Of a DNA stretch of 64,000 nt, positions 1-11,799 are shown piece by piece. The notes beneath the pieces were generated by a model. That model was not told the DNA's origin. It was given only the letters and a program-made list of their open reading frames with translations, and searched no databases. A program made the translations under genes and the position numbers. Positions within the stretch are counted from its first letter, which is position 1. Every line of letters begins with the position of its first letter. The stretch comes from Leucaena leucocephala (taxonomy: Eukaryota > Streptophyta > Magnoliopsida > Fabales > Fabaceae), in contig CM073518.1 in NCBI GenBank assembly GCA_037074615.1, forward strand, positions 20,660,501 to 20,724,500. Direction: 5' to 3'.

Positions 1-60
1 AACATTGTCTCCAACGTTGTACTGAATCTTATCTGTCATAAAATAACTTGAATGATGGTC

Positions 61-263
61 GGGTCAATTTGTATCTGGAATTTTAAGGTGCCGACGGCTG
101 TGGTGGCCCGTTGTATGTTGGATCAGGCTGCTTTCACAGGAGAGATGTTCTTTGTGGGAGGAAGTTCAGTGATCAACACAAGTTTACTGACTGGAACAGC
201 GAGGATGACCCATTCATACTGGAAGCAAGCATGCAGAAACAAGAACAAGAATCAAAGCTTCTT
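61..263 (+). pseudogene. CSLE pseudogene, 5' fragment (exon 6 remnant)
   Basis: This stretch aligns by eye with exon 6 of the intact CSLE1 gene at 9415-9669. Shared landmarks are the GGCGGCCC-type block encoding GGPLYIG, the RKFS-like block, and the run 'caagaacaagaatcaaagc'. The frame does not hold: key residues are changed and no splice site is seen upstream. The match stops at 263, where the 3.26-kb insertion begins, and resumes at 3525. It is therefore the left half of an exon disrupted by a transposon. The window edge or decay hides anything further upstream. Confidence 0.75.
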
Positions 264-1682
264 TGTCACGTCCCAAAATTTAACTCGTGATCGACACAGA
301 ATATGAATAAATTCATATTCCTTAAGTCTAAAACTTTTATTAAAATGTTTGAAGCAATAATCATAATAGATTACATTCTTAATCAAAAAGTCAAGTCCTC
401 TGTAAGAATTTCGGCAAGATCATCATTGTATAACCGACCTCCCGACAATCCTACAACAGACTGCGAATATTTCAAAATTACCTGTAACATTTTCAAAATA
501 ACCAGAATCTTATTCATAGATTAGGTGGAGCATCTATCTTTTCAACAAAATAATACAAGTGTTCCATAAATTATAATTACATCGAAAGTAGATATGCAGC
601 AAAATAAAAGCTTCGGATCGAATGTGAAGCTCTTAACTGCTTAGCTAGAGGAATAGGGTCAACTGCACTATCTGAAACCAAAATAATCTACTCGTGAATA
701 ACGTCCCAAAAATATTATTTAAAATACGAAAATAATTGATTTCAATATGTTTAAATGTAAATCATCAGATTTCGTAATTCAATACGAATAGTTCAAAAAA
801 CGTTTTCTTTTCAGAAAAACTGTTTGAAACAGTCGTTTCGAAATAATATTTTTTCCGTAGGACTTCGATAGAACGTAACAGGCGTGGACACACAATCCAT
901 GAGAGTAACTAACCAATCAGGCGCGACTTAAGGCCATGAAACAGGCGTAGGTACGAGACCCACGAATAACAGGCGCGAGAATAAATCCAACGAATAATAG
1001 ACGCGAGAATAAATCCCACGAATAACAATACTGGATGTCCGTCAGACTCACGAATGTCCGTCGAGCTCGGGTTTAACCATGGTGTACTAAGGACTAACAG
1101 TACTGCTGTTAGTAACCAGCGTTCTGTATTCCGTTCTCTAAAACCTTTCAAACATGCATGGGGCATTGGGGCCATTTAGCATTCAATAATCATAACATTT
1201 TCAATGCAACAATTTTTATTAAAATCATTCAAAATCATGAAACCTCCCCAACATAAACATTTACGATAAATCATTTAAAATATTTGTCAATGCATATGAA
1301 TAATGAAAGTTGAATAAATCATCTCATGAATTCACAATTCACTTTTTGTAAATCGTGCTAAAATTCACATTTAATTGAAATATCAAATGATTAAATATGT
1401 TTCAAAATATCATGGTTAGGGAACGTTATTCACTCATTTGTAATACCCCAATATAGCTTACTCTAACTCTATGCTTCAGAATAAGATTCGCTCTTTACTT
1501 TCCTAAATTTTTCTGGAAATAAATCATTAATACTCAAATTCCAATTATAATAGTTATTATAACATACTTTTATAATTCTACGTATCCCAAATATTTTTAT
1601 CTAATCGGTGATTTCCCTTCCTTAGCTTTAGTTCCATCACTCTTTAATACCTCTCGGAAGCCCATCCTAAATCTGGAATTTT

Positions 1683-1840
1683 ACTTAGCGGTAAGCTCGC
1701 TTGCCGTGGGGTCTGAGGTCGCGGGTTCGAACCAGCCTCCCTGCAAAGCAGGGGTAAGGCTGCTTAGATTATTCCCTTCCCCAGCACCCCCACCAAGTGG
1801 GGACTCGAACTGGGTTGGCCCTTTTATACCCTAGCACCTA
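1683..1840 (+). mobile_element. Au-like tRNA-derived SINE nested in the LTR element
   Basis: Box A-like (TAGCGGTAAGCTCG) and box B-like (GCGGGTTCGAACC) pol III promoter motifs lie about 35 bp apart. They are followed by a body with 'ggggtaaggctgc' and 'cccttccccagcacccc', which resembles the body of plant Au SINEs. It is not a functional tRNA: no cloverleaf can be folded around the boxes. The boundaries are approximate. Confidence 0.6.
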
Positions 1841-3399
1841 TTAAAATATCAAAGCCATGATATTTTACAACTTTCATACTTCCAGGTTTTCGAATTCAAA
1901 CATGCAAGCACAATACTAACTACGTACTATGCCATAATACAATGTGCATATATAATTATATATAACTTAAGCTACTCAATTCCAATAGCCCCTGCGCCTT
2001 CATCTCTCTCTCTATATTTTTTTTCAAATAAAACCCCAACAGAAATGCTTTCTTATAGCAACACCAGCTCATGATTTTGGGTTCACTTTCAAGTCTGAAA
2101 CTTTAATTCTTATACTTAACTTCCATTAGCTTTTGGTTCAATTATTCTTCCCATAACAGAGACCACACCTACGCTCCTGCATATATATATATATATATAA
2201 ATATATACACATATGCTAACTGGAACCAACAAATACAACAGCACATCAACACCACCCATGAGCACACACATATCCCCGTTATGGACTTTCATCATCACCT
2301 TCTAAAAATTTCAGTTATATCAGACCCATAAACAGCCCCAAAACCAAACCAATACCCCCTCTTCCCGACGGTAAGCTTACATTTTCTTTCTCTGTTTATT
2401 ATTTTTTTTCCCACAGAAGCTACAGTACCAGGAACCCCCCCCCCAGCTCCAAGGTTCACACAGCCACAAAAATTCAACCTTCTCCTTCTCTCTTCCCTCT
2501 AAACTCTCAGCACAGAGAACACAGAAACAATTCTTGCACCCATCACAATGAGGATTAAAGGAGATGGAAAGATGTAAAACTTACCACTCCCCTCACAGCT
2601 AACGTTCACGGCGATAGGAAGAAGGAAGTCGGAGGTTTGGGATTTGCTACAGTAATGAAAGAGCAAGCAAACAATAAATCATACACCCACAAAGCTAAGA
2701 ATGTTCAATGGAAGGGAAGTGGCTTGTACTTACCACCAAATCCACCGCAACACTACACAGAAATGGAGGAGGAAGAGGACGATCGGCAGCTGCTACAGTA
2801 CTGTGTGTGCAAGACGAAAGCAAGGACGGTGATCCTGTGATAGCACAACACGGCTCGCGATAGAAGGGAGGATGGACGCAGTGCAGCACAGAAGAGAAAG
2901 GAAAGGAGCTTTCCAACAGCAAGCTTTATGCATAAGAGGATGAAGGCAGCGAACCATCACAGCTGCCCGACGTCACTGTGCAGAACCGGAAAATGAGTGC
3001 CAAACCTTCCCACGGCTAAGATATGAGGAATGGGGAAGATCACGGCGACGGAGACAGTAGCTAATGGCGGCAACACTGGCGGTGATCTACAGAACAAGGA
3101 GACGGGTTCTCAATGCACAGTTCCGCGAGCTTCCTTCCCTGCTCTCTCTCTCTCTCTCTCTCGCTCTGCTTCACCGACGAGGAAGGCGACGACAGACAAG
3201 ACGGCGGCCCCGGTGAGCCACACAGTCGATGATGGCAGATCACACAACAGTGGCTCAGTGACGCGAAGTTTCCATTTTTCCTCTGCTCTCACCTCACCCA
3301 CCCGCTGTCAGCTGGAAAAAATGGCAGAAGAAAGCGTGATTTTGAAATCAAAGGACAGAGGGGCATTTTGGTAATTTCACTCACCAGAAAAAGAAAATA

Positions 3400-3485
3400 A
3401 ATCCTATTTCTGCAGGTTAAGGGATTCGAACAGGAGACATCTAGATTACCAGCACCTCCAACCACTCAAACCACTGCCTCTTGTG
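3400..3485 (-). mobile_element. tRNA-derived SINE fragment near the LTR 3' end
   Basis: On the minus strand a box A-like GGTTTGAGTGGTTGGAGG is followed about 30 bp later by TGTTCGAATCCC, a good box B. No full cloverleaf is evident. It may be a SINE head or part of the LTR itself. Confidence 0.4.
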
Positions 3486-3524
3486 ATATTTCTGCCAGAA
3501 AATATATTTAGTAGGGACATTACA

Positions 3525-5189
3525 CTCTTTCTAGCTGCATTTATGAACAAAACACACTCTGGGGAAAAGTGGTATCTCCCTCCTCTCTCTCTCTATCAAT
3601 ATATATATTTCTATGTAATTTCTAATATGACGTGAATTCAAAGGATAATTTCATCATTTTGAATGATACTGGTCGAGCTAAGTGGACAAAGGCCAAATAA
3701 AAAGAGGTTCAACTTTCCCATCTTGAAAGAGGACCTTCTTATCTTGGAAAGCAATCAAAGGGCACCATCCTAAAACCAAGATCTGTTGAGCCTCTCTTCT
3801 TTTTTCCTTTTTTTAAGCAGAGGCAAATACTAATAGTCTGAAGTTACAAATGCGATTGAATTCAAAACCTCCCGCTATAGGTAGCTTGTATGACATTGGG
3901 GCACAAGGCCATTGGCGTTGAACCTCTTTCCCATTAGGTCTTGGTCCACTTGACCGATATCATGCAAAGTTGAGTGCGACTAATATAAAACAATTTACAA
4001 AAGCTACTGATAAGTTTAGTGCAGATGGGGCTACTTCATGGATGTGCAGTGGAGGATGTGATAACAGGATTATCTAAACAGAGCAAAGGATGGAAATCAG
4101 TGTACTACAATCCAGAGAGGAAGGCTTCTTAGGGGTGGCTCCAAACACATTAGGGCAAACACTGGTTCAAAGTACAGTCCTGCTTGGTATGGTTATGGCA
4201 AAATCAGTTTAGGACTTCAAATGTTGGACTCTTGCTATAACTTATGGGAACCAAACTGTTTGGCCACACTCTATTTATCCATTGTCCCTTCTCTTTAACT
4301 CCTTGAGGGAATTTCCCTGTTTCCAAAGGTATGATCTTTCAAGTTTTCGCAATTAATCCATTGATCCTTACACTTGATGACTCTGTTACAATTCAACTTT
4401 TGGAGAACAGGATATTTTTTGAATATGGAAGGACTAATTTATTAAATTGTTGAAACTTGAGAGATTGAGTTAAACAAATTAAAATTCAAATTAAGATAGA
4501 ATTGTAAAAAAGTTAAAAATATTTTCCCTTATATATAAAATGTGCAGCTTGAATGATTGATATATATGTATTTTGATAAAATTATGTAATCAAATGAATG
4601 CATGACCAAAATGAATTGTGGTGGTGGATTGTTGAATCAGATGTCAAACCCATGGTTCATACCTTTCGCATATGTAATAGTTGCGGAAACCACTTACACA
4701 GCTTGTTTGAGTTTTTGAACTGTGGAGGCACATTCAAGGGTTGGTGGAACGAGCAAAGGATTTGGCTCTACGAGAGAACAAGGCTCTTACTTCTTTGCTT
4801 TCATGGATGCCACCTTGAAGCTTCTAGGGTTTCCTTCTAAAGTTGCAGAAGAAGAGGTTTCCCAGCACTACAAGGAAGAAGTTATGGAGTTTGGAGCCTC
4901 TTCGTCCATGTTCACTCTCTTAGCAACAGTTGCTATGCTCAATCTATTTTGCTTTCTTGGCGTATCAATGGAAGCTCTAATGAGTGAAGGTGGCTTTATT
5001 AGGGTTTTGGAGAAGATGACCCTGCAAGTTATATCATGTGGAGTTCTTGTTCTCTTCAATGTTCCAATATATGAAGGACTTTTCATTAGGAAGGGCAAGG
5101 AAAGATTATTGCCAACCTCTGTCACCATTAAATCTACAACATTTGATTTGAGTGCATGTGTTATCTTTAGGGCCTTGAACAAAGCTTAG
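3525..5189 (+). pseudogene. CSLE pseudogene, 3' portion (end of exon 6 to stop)
   Basis: The sequence resumes the CSLE exon 6 end (TYEQNTLWG-like, 3535-3566). Exon 7 follows from about 4026 (GCAVEDVITGL-like) and a last exon from about 4640 to the stop at 5187-5189. Its C-terminal translation resembles that of CSLE1 closely. Disabling lesions are a 1-nt deletion in the 'aaggctttctt' block near 4128, and a deletion of about 43 bp near 4170 that removes the QxxRW catalytic block. A 2-nt insertion lies near 4696 and a 1-nt insertion near 4782. It keeps an intron (about 4330-4639) that CSLE1 lacks. Exons 1-5 are not present in the window. Confidence 0.85.
3662..3968. repeat. Inverted repeat in the intron of the CSLE pseudogene
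   Basis: The left arm (3664-3712, 'tgatactggtcgagctaag' ... 'aaagaggttcaac') is mirrored by the right arm (about 3918-3966, 'gttgaacctctttcccatt' ... 'gaccgatatca'). The spacer includes a tRNA-like block on the minus strand. This explains why the intron is longer here than in CSLE1. It is probably a foldback MITE or two inverted SINE copies. Confidence 0.55.
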
Positions 5190-6519
5190 GTTCTTATCTT
5201 ATGTAATGTAATGTTTAATTCTGAAATAAGTGAGATATATATGTTTTGCGATAATGTTTCATTGGAAAAAAATTTATTGGTTAAAAAGTATATTTTCATA
5301 CACAATAAATACTGGTATTTTGAAAAAATTAAAACACAGAAAGTATCAGTACTTAAAATTAGGTCCTTCTTACCAATAAAATTTTTAAACAATAACTTTT
5401 CACTGATTTTCTCAAATTAATTTTTCCATGTGATTTTGTATAATATTTATTTGATGACTTTAATGTACGTTTATAAATCTGAGTCTTAGATGATTGGATT
5501 TTAAACTCAATATCATATATAATATTAGAATTTGAAGAAATCATGAACATATTTTTTTATAAATATAATTTAAAAACAATACAATTATTGAATGAAAATG
5601 CTATTGATATTATCAGTAAGTAATTCACCCATATATCATTCTCAAGCAATGCTTTCATCTGTGCTTTCTTAGTTGACTTGTCTTTGGCCACATTATTGAA
5701 TGAAAGACAGCCGCCAGACAACTTCCAAGAAATATAAAGTACTCCTCCCCTCATAATTAATTTGATTAGATTAGTTAAGTTAGTTAATATATTATATTTT
5801 TTCTAAACACCCTAATCATTTTTCTTAACCCGTTCTTTTTTTTACTTGACTATTGTTAATAAATTCAATAGGGGATAATTTAAAAAAAATAGATAAATAT
5901 AAGAAATAAATCTTATATTTAAAATTAAGATTAACTCTCCAATTAGATTTTATATTAAGTAGTAAATGAGTATCTATATCAATTATTCATGCTGTCATTC
6001 ATTAGGTCAGTTTTTGTGCTTATGGTAGTGGTGGTTTAAATTCAACTTCAATAGTATTTAAAATTTTCAACTGATAATTTAAAAAAAAAATCAATTTCTA
6101 AAAGATTTACAGTTAAAGTTAAAAGATCATCTTTATTTTAGATTATTATGTACATATAAAAATAATTTTTTGTTAAAAAAAATTAAAAAATTAAAAAATT
6201 GAACCATCCAAATTAAATCTGAACCGTGCACAAGACGAAACTCGTTCCTTCCACCTGCTGATTAGCTTAGCGGAATGTCTCCATTAACTACCTCTCCATT
6301 TATGTAAAATGACCCTGTTTTTTTTTTTTTTACTAGCCGCAACTAAACAACTAGTTTCAGTTTAGGGTCAAGCTGTCAAGTGGCGTATTTGTCTAAGTAA
6401 CTAAGAAAGCTCATACACGCATGAAAACAATAAGTCATTTTCGTCCTTTATCTCTTTAACTCTTTTCTCCTTCTGCTTCTTTCCACTGACACTAACACTA
6501 ATAAATAAAGCACACGAGG
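5190..6519. other. Intergenic, AT-rich; upstream region of CSLE1
   Basis: No open frame with recognisable similarity. Around 5735-5830 the text 'actcctcccctcataatt ... agttaagttagttaa' resembles the end of the Stowaway-like family seen elsewhere in the window. The last 200 bp should hold the CSLE1 promoter. An 'aataaataaag' block at about 6500 is the nearest TATA-like sequence. Confidence 0.4.
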
Positions 6520-6546
6520 GTGAGGAGAAGAGAAAAAAACAAAGAT

Positions 6547-9500
6547 ATGGCTGAGGGAGAGATTTCTTATCCATTGTTTGAAACAAAGAGAGCCACAAGT
6601 GGGTGGCTCATCATACACAGGCTCTTCTCTATCTCATTATTCGTCGGAATATTCTCAATCTGGCTTTACAGATTCTCACATTTGTTCTTCAATATCCTCC
6701 ATGGTGGTGAAGAAGAAGAAGATGATGATGAGAAATCTTGGGTCGTCGTCGTCGTCTGGGTTGGCTTGCTTGGTAGTGAACTATTTTTTGGACTGTACTG
6801 GGTTTTCACTCAAGCTCTCAGATTGAACCCTGTGTTCAGAAAAACCTTCAAGCACAGACTCTCTCAAAGGTAATTATTATAATTCTTCTCCTTTTGCTTA
6901 TCAGATTATTTGTCAATATTAAAAGCATGTGTTTTATAAAATAAACTCTTGGGTTGATTAAGTACTCCTAAACTTTTTACAGACCCGTTGAAATTTTAGT
7001 TCTTCAAGTCTCTTTCACATCTATGAGATTTCTAAATATGAATAACAAGTACAAAAAGGATAAATAACTTGCTGTGTTGCCAGTGCATGTTTTTGAATAG
7101 TAGAGGTGATAATTTATTTATATAAGCCTCAGGTTCAACTATATTATAACCAATTTTAAGACCTTAGAAAATTAAGATGTACTAAGCCTAATCTGAAAAA
7201 ATAAAGTAATCTCACATGAGCATCTGACTCTATAAAATTTTCGGTAAATGTGTATCAAGCACTTTAAACTAATTTTAGAGGAGCAATTAACACCCTAAAG
7301 TATTTAAGGATGCAATTAGCACCCTGAACTAATTTTGGAGATGCAACCAGCACTGTAAAATATTTAAGGGTACAATTAGCATCCTAAATTAATTTTAGAG
7401 GTGCAATCAACTCCCTAAAATATTTAAATTGGTACAGTTCCATCCTTTTACTGACAGAAACACAAATTTCTGTCCAATCCATGTCACGTGAGTTTTTTAT
7501 TTTAACACATTATTATTTAAAATATCACATGTATCATATTGTTTAAATAAGAGTACTGAATAAACTCTAAAATTGACATTATATATAATTTATAAATAAA
7601 GATTGAGAAATTTATAGTTTATTTAGTGTAATATGTCAAAATAAAAAATTTATATAATATGTATCAAACGAAAGTAAGTGTTTTTATTAGTGAAGGGGCA
7701 AAATTGCACTAATTTAAATATTTTAGGGTGTTGGTCATACCTCCAAAATTAGTTCAGGGTACTAATTGCATACTTAAATATTTTAGGGTATTGATCATAC
7801 CTGCAAAATTAGTTCAATGTACTAATTGCTCCTCTAAAATTACTTTAGGTTATTGGATGCACCTTTACTCTCAAATTTCTTCAAATGTAATAATACACAT
7901 GAATATTCCCAATTTTTTTGCAAAAATGTCATGTTCGTTATCTATACCTAATGTATATTAGTTTAGTATGGTGGGATCTACTTCGTGTCAATATATCATA
8001 AAGTAACAGTAGATGTTAGCTATACTTAATAGACATGGCATGTTTTACTCCATCTGGGAACACTTATGCATGTGTAATGTTACACCCAATGAAACTTGAT
8101 GATGTCACATGTGAATGGGAAAATACTTCTTGGATAGATTTCAACCTTAACCCTATTTAATATTATCTTGTGTGTCTTGTGTATATAATATACATATATA
8201 TATATTGAACAGATATGAGCATAGTTTACCAAGAGTGGACGTGTTCGTTTGCACGGCAGACCCAGAGAAAGAGCCACCAATGATGGTTATGAACACTGTG
8301 TTATCTGTAATGGCTTATGATTATCCCTCTGAGAAACTGAGTGTGTATCTCTCGGACGATGCTGCCTCAGAGATCACCTTCTACGCTTTACTCCAAGCTT
8401 CTTCTTTTGCTAAGCACTGGCTTCCCTTCTGCAAAAGATTCAACATCGAACCCAGATCTCCTTCCGCTTATTTTAAAACTTTGTCCTTCCCTACTTCTTC
8501 AAATGACTCTGCTGGGACCAAAGAGTTGGCAGATATTAAGGTAATAAATACATATAATTATGATATATATATGTTTGTGTTTTCTCTGATTTCTTGCTCT
8601 ACAAGTAGAAACTATACGAAGATATGGAAAGACGAGTCGAAGAAGCAGCCAAGTCGGGACAAGTACCCAGAGAAGTGCGTTCAAAGAACGAGGGATTTTC
8701 TCAGTGGGATTCGTTTTCTTCTCGACGTGACCATGATACAATTCTCAAAGTATATTATATATATCATCATTAATTAACTTGAGCAATGGTCTTAATATAC
8801 TATTCTAACATCTTGTGCTTATTCTGAAATATAATTCTTACTAGATATTACTTCATAGAAAAGATGTACACAACTCAAAAGATGCAGATGGGTCTGTTAT
8901 GCCAACTTTGGTGTACTTGGCTCGTGAGAAGAGACCCCAATATCCCCATCATTTTAAAGCCGGAGCCATGAATTCACTGGTATGGTGCATCAATTTTCAT
9001 ACGTACGTACATACATACATGCATGCAGGCCTGACGATGGTTGATGGTTGAAAAATGAAGATAAGGGTGTCTTCAAAGATAAGCAAGGGCAAAATGATTC
9101 TGACCGTGGACTGTGACATGTCGTCGAACAGTTCAGAATCAGTGAGAGATGCACTGTGCTTCTTCATGGATGAAGAGAAAGGCCATGAAATAGCTTTTGT
9201 ACAGTTCCCACAGAGCTTCGTCGGTGTCACTAACAATGACTTGTATGGGAGTTCTATGCGAGTATTCTGCGAGGTCAGTTCCATCACATTAACTTATGTA
9301 ACCAAATTAAGTTTGCTGCAGTCTCTTGAGCTAATAGATAAAAGCAACTATTGACCTAAGTTTTATCTTTAATTTGTATAATAACTTTAAAGCTTTTGGG
9401 TTAATTAATTGAAGTTGGAAGCGCATGGTGCGGATGGTTGTGGTGGCCCATTGTATATTGGAACAAACTGCTTTCACTTGAGAGATATTCTTTGCGGTGA

Positions 9501-10815
9501 GAGGAAGTTCAGTGATCATCAACACAATATTATTATTAATGACTGCAACAACCACCATGAAGATGATGACCTACTGATCATGGAACAAAGCTTGCTCCAA
9601 TGGCAAGAGCAAGAATCAAAGCCTCTTGCTAGTTGCACCTATGAACAAAACACACTCTGGGGAACACAGGTCTCTCTCTATATATGCAAGAGTCACAACC
9701 ATGATTTTCTTGAAAAATATCCACACACCCTTGGCGTGTTTGGTAACTTATGGTTTTGAGTTCATAATTGATTTTGACATGTATAGAGGTATCTGGATAT
9801 TTTTCAAGAAAACTATGATTTTATTAGCTCATCTCATAATTGATTATTTGAGAAATCCAAAGAGTTTAATTACAAATACTGACAAAGAATAAAATGTTGA
9901 GTGTAGAAGGGGTTACTTTATGGATGTGCAGTGGAGGATGTAATAACAGGGTTAAGTATACACAGCAAAGGGTGGAAATCAGTGGATTACAATCCAGAAA
10001 GGAAGGCTTTCTTAGGAGCGCCAGTAACAACATTGGAACAAGCTCTGGTTCAGCAGAAGAGATGGGCAGAGGGTGATCTTCAGATTCTGGTTTCAAACTA
10101 CAGTCCTGCATGGCATGCTTATGGCAAACTCAGTGTAGCCCTCCAACTGGTATACTGTAACTATTGCTTTTGGGCACCCAAGTCCCTCCCAACTCTCTAT
10201 TTCTGCATCGCCCCTTCGCTTTGTCTCCTTAAGGGCATTCCCCTGTTTCCAAAGATATCAAGCCCATGGTTCATACCTTTCGCATATGTAATAATTGCGG
10301 AAACCACTTACAGCTTGTTTGAGTTTTTGAGCTGTGGAGGCACAATCCAGGGTTGGTGGAACGAGCAAAGGATTTGGCTCTACAAGAGAACAAGCTCTTA
10401 CTTCTTTGCTTTCATGGAGAGCATCCTGAAGTTTCTAGGGTTTCCTCTAGCTTCAGGCTTCGCAATCACAGCTAAAGTTTCAGAACAAGACGCTTCCCAA
10501 CGCTACGAGAAGGAGATTATGGAGTTTGGAACTTCTTCTCCTATGTTCACTCTCTTAGCAACACTTGCTATGCTCAATCTGTTTTGCTTTCTTGGAGTAT
10601 CAATTGAAGCTCTGATAAGTGAAGGTGGCTTTATTGGGGTTTTGGAGAAGATGATCTTGCAAGTTATATTTTGTGGTGTTCTTGTTCTCATCAATGTTCC
10701 AATATACGAAGGACTTTTCTTTAGGAAGGACAAGGGAAGATTGCCTACTTCTGTGGCCATTAAATCTACAATATTTGCTTTAAGTGCATGTGTTCCCTTC
10801 AAAGCTTTGCACTAA
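6547..10815 (+). CDS. CSLE1: Cellulose synthase-like protein E (CSLE1-type)
   Basis: A Golgi/ER-membrane family-2 glycosyltransferase of the CSLE subfamily; its polysaccharide product is not established. Coding exons are 6547-6869, 8213-8540, 8609-8749, 8845-8979, 9061-9273, 9415-9669 and 9907-10815. All have GT-AG introns and join in frame to 767 aa. The N-terminus (MAEGEISYPLFETK) and two membrane spans (about 22-45 and 68-92) fit the family. Catalytic motifs are DD at 156-157, DxD at 326-328, ED at 475-476 and QxxRW at 514-518, followed by a multi-span C-terminus. The usual DDGGS reads DDAAS here. Exon 6 encodes a long Asn/His/Asp-rich variable loop. An in-frame ATG also lies at 6520, but homology favours 6547. 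It is the intact member of a local tandem family; the copy at 61-5189 is dead. Confidence 0.93.
7242..7867. mobile_element. Foldback element with tandem sub-repeats in CSLE1 intron 1
   Basis: The left arm (about 7242-7440) holds roughly three copies of a unit of about 60 bp, with 'caattagcaccctgaacta' and 'ctaaaatatttaa'. The right arm (about 7705-7867) carries the same units as reverse complement ('ttaaatattttagggt', 'ttagttcagggtactaattg'). The outer ends 'ggtaaatgtgtatcaag' and its mirrored partner at 7855-7867 match. It lies wholly within the 1.34-kb intron 1. Confidence 0.75.
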
Positions 10816-11621
10816 ACTTAGGCTCTTAGCTAATTGTTTTGTAGCCTAATGGCATATACATTTTTAGGTAAGTGAGAGGTCACGTATTTAATCATACTTA
10901 TAACTACTATTAGCGTTTGCTCCTTTAGTTCAGAAAAAAATTAGGCTTTTAAATACATTTGCCAAAGTTTTTAATTAGTTTTTGTTGTTTCATGAATATG
11001 TTTTTTCTACTAAATATAGATATCCTCATATTTAAAGTAATTATATTTGAGATACTGTTGAATACTAAAAATAAGCATATCTCTCAATAGTAATTCGAAT
11101 TTTAATTCACCATATTTTAAATGACTAATCTTTTCTATTAAAACTAACCCTTCGTTGGTTCATGAATATGTTTTTTACATGACATTTGCTAGCAAAATAA
11201 AGCTTAATGTGATATGGTAGAGGCCTAACTTGTAAGATTAATGAACTGAGCCAAGTAGGCCTATTTTCAACATGTTTAAGTCAGCCATATTTTATAGGAT
11301 GATCCAAAACTTGGCTTAAACATTTCTAATTCCTTTCACACAAAAACAAAGTGACATTAAATATCACTGATCTAAATAAGCGTATTCATTGATTTTTTTT
11401 ATAATGGGTGTGTGACAAATTAAGGATATAAGTGATCACAAGATTATGGATTTCTTCATGTATGACAAAAAGTATTGTTTCAAGTGAAATTTAATTATTT
11501 TCATCAAGTTGGACGATTCAGAATTATTGGAAATAATTTTTATTTTAATAAAAGATTAGATCATTAAAATTAGTTCGCGGCACTGAATTATTGTACATAC
11601 AAGAAAGAATGAGAGAATCCA

Positions 11622-11690
11622 AAACTATAACCCACTAGGGAGAGCTTTCTTGGGTTTAGCTCCAACTAGCATATTCCTAGTTCAAAGATA
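11622..11690 (+). pseudogene. CSLE exon 7 relic
   Basis: The translation YNPLGRAFLGLAPTS followed by LVQR then a stop matches the CSLE exon 7 segment YNPERKAFLG...LVQQKRW of the intact gene 1.6 kb upstream. No flanking exon is detectable. It is a short decayed fragment, oriented as CSLE1, suggesting that the tandem array once had at least three copies. Confidence 0.5.
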
Positions 11691-11799
11691 GTGTAAAAAG
11701 TGGCTTTCAAACTTTTTTACTTTCGTTTTTTTTTTGCCAGAAGTGGCCTTCTCTAAAAGGAAAGTCTTACTTGGTGGCATATATGCCATAAAAAATATC

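Larger units (their letters stand above)
264..3524. mobile_element. LTR-like element (probable solo LTR) inside the CSLE pseudogene
   Basis: The insertion starts TGTCACGTCCC and ends GGGACATTACA. These are TG...CA termini with a short imperfect inverted repeat, as in Ty3/gypsy LTRs. The flanking 5-mers are TTCTT (259-263) and CTCTT (3525-3529). The intact paralogue has CTCTT at this point, so a 5-bp target duplication with one later mutation fits. No gag-pol coding sequence is visible within 3.26 kb, and I saw no second LTR copy, so a long solo LTR or non-autonomous element is the best reading. It contains an (AT)n run near 2180, a (TC)n run near 3141-3161, and SINE-like inserts at 1683-1840 and 3400-3485. 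Family assignment is inference. Confidence 0.7.

Noticed and set aside
909..1175. 88-codon open frame on the minus strand
   Set aside because: Lies inside the LTR-like element, has no recognisable domain and is short enough to be chance.
1683..1840. Possible tRNA gene (boxes A and B)
   Set aside because: No cloverleaf or 3' acceptor pairing can be formed; the sequence continues into a SINE body.
3030..3374. 114-codon open frame (+), overlapping frames on the other strand
   Set aside because: Spans a (TC)n microsatellite within the LTR; Ser-rich low complexity on both strands and no domain.
4722..5189. Long open frame taken as an independent gene
   Set aside because: It is the last exon of the CSLE pseudogene, in frame only after several upstream frameshifts, with no start of its own.
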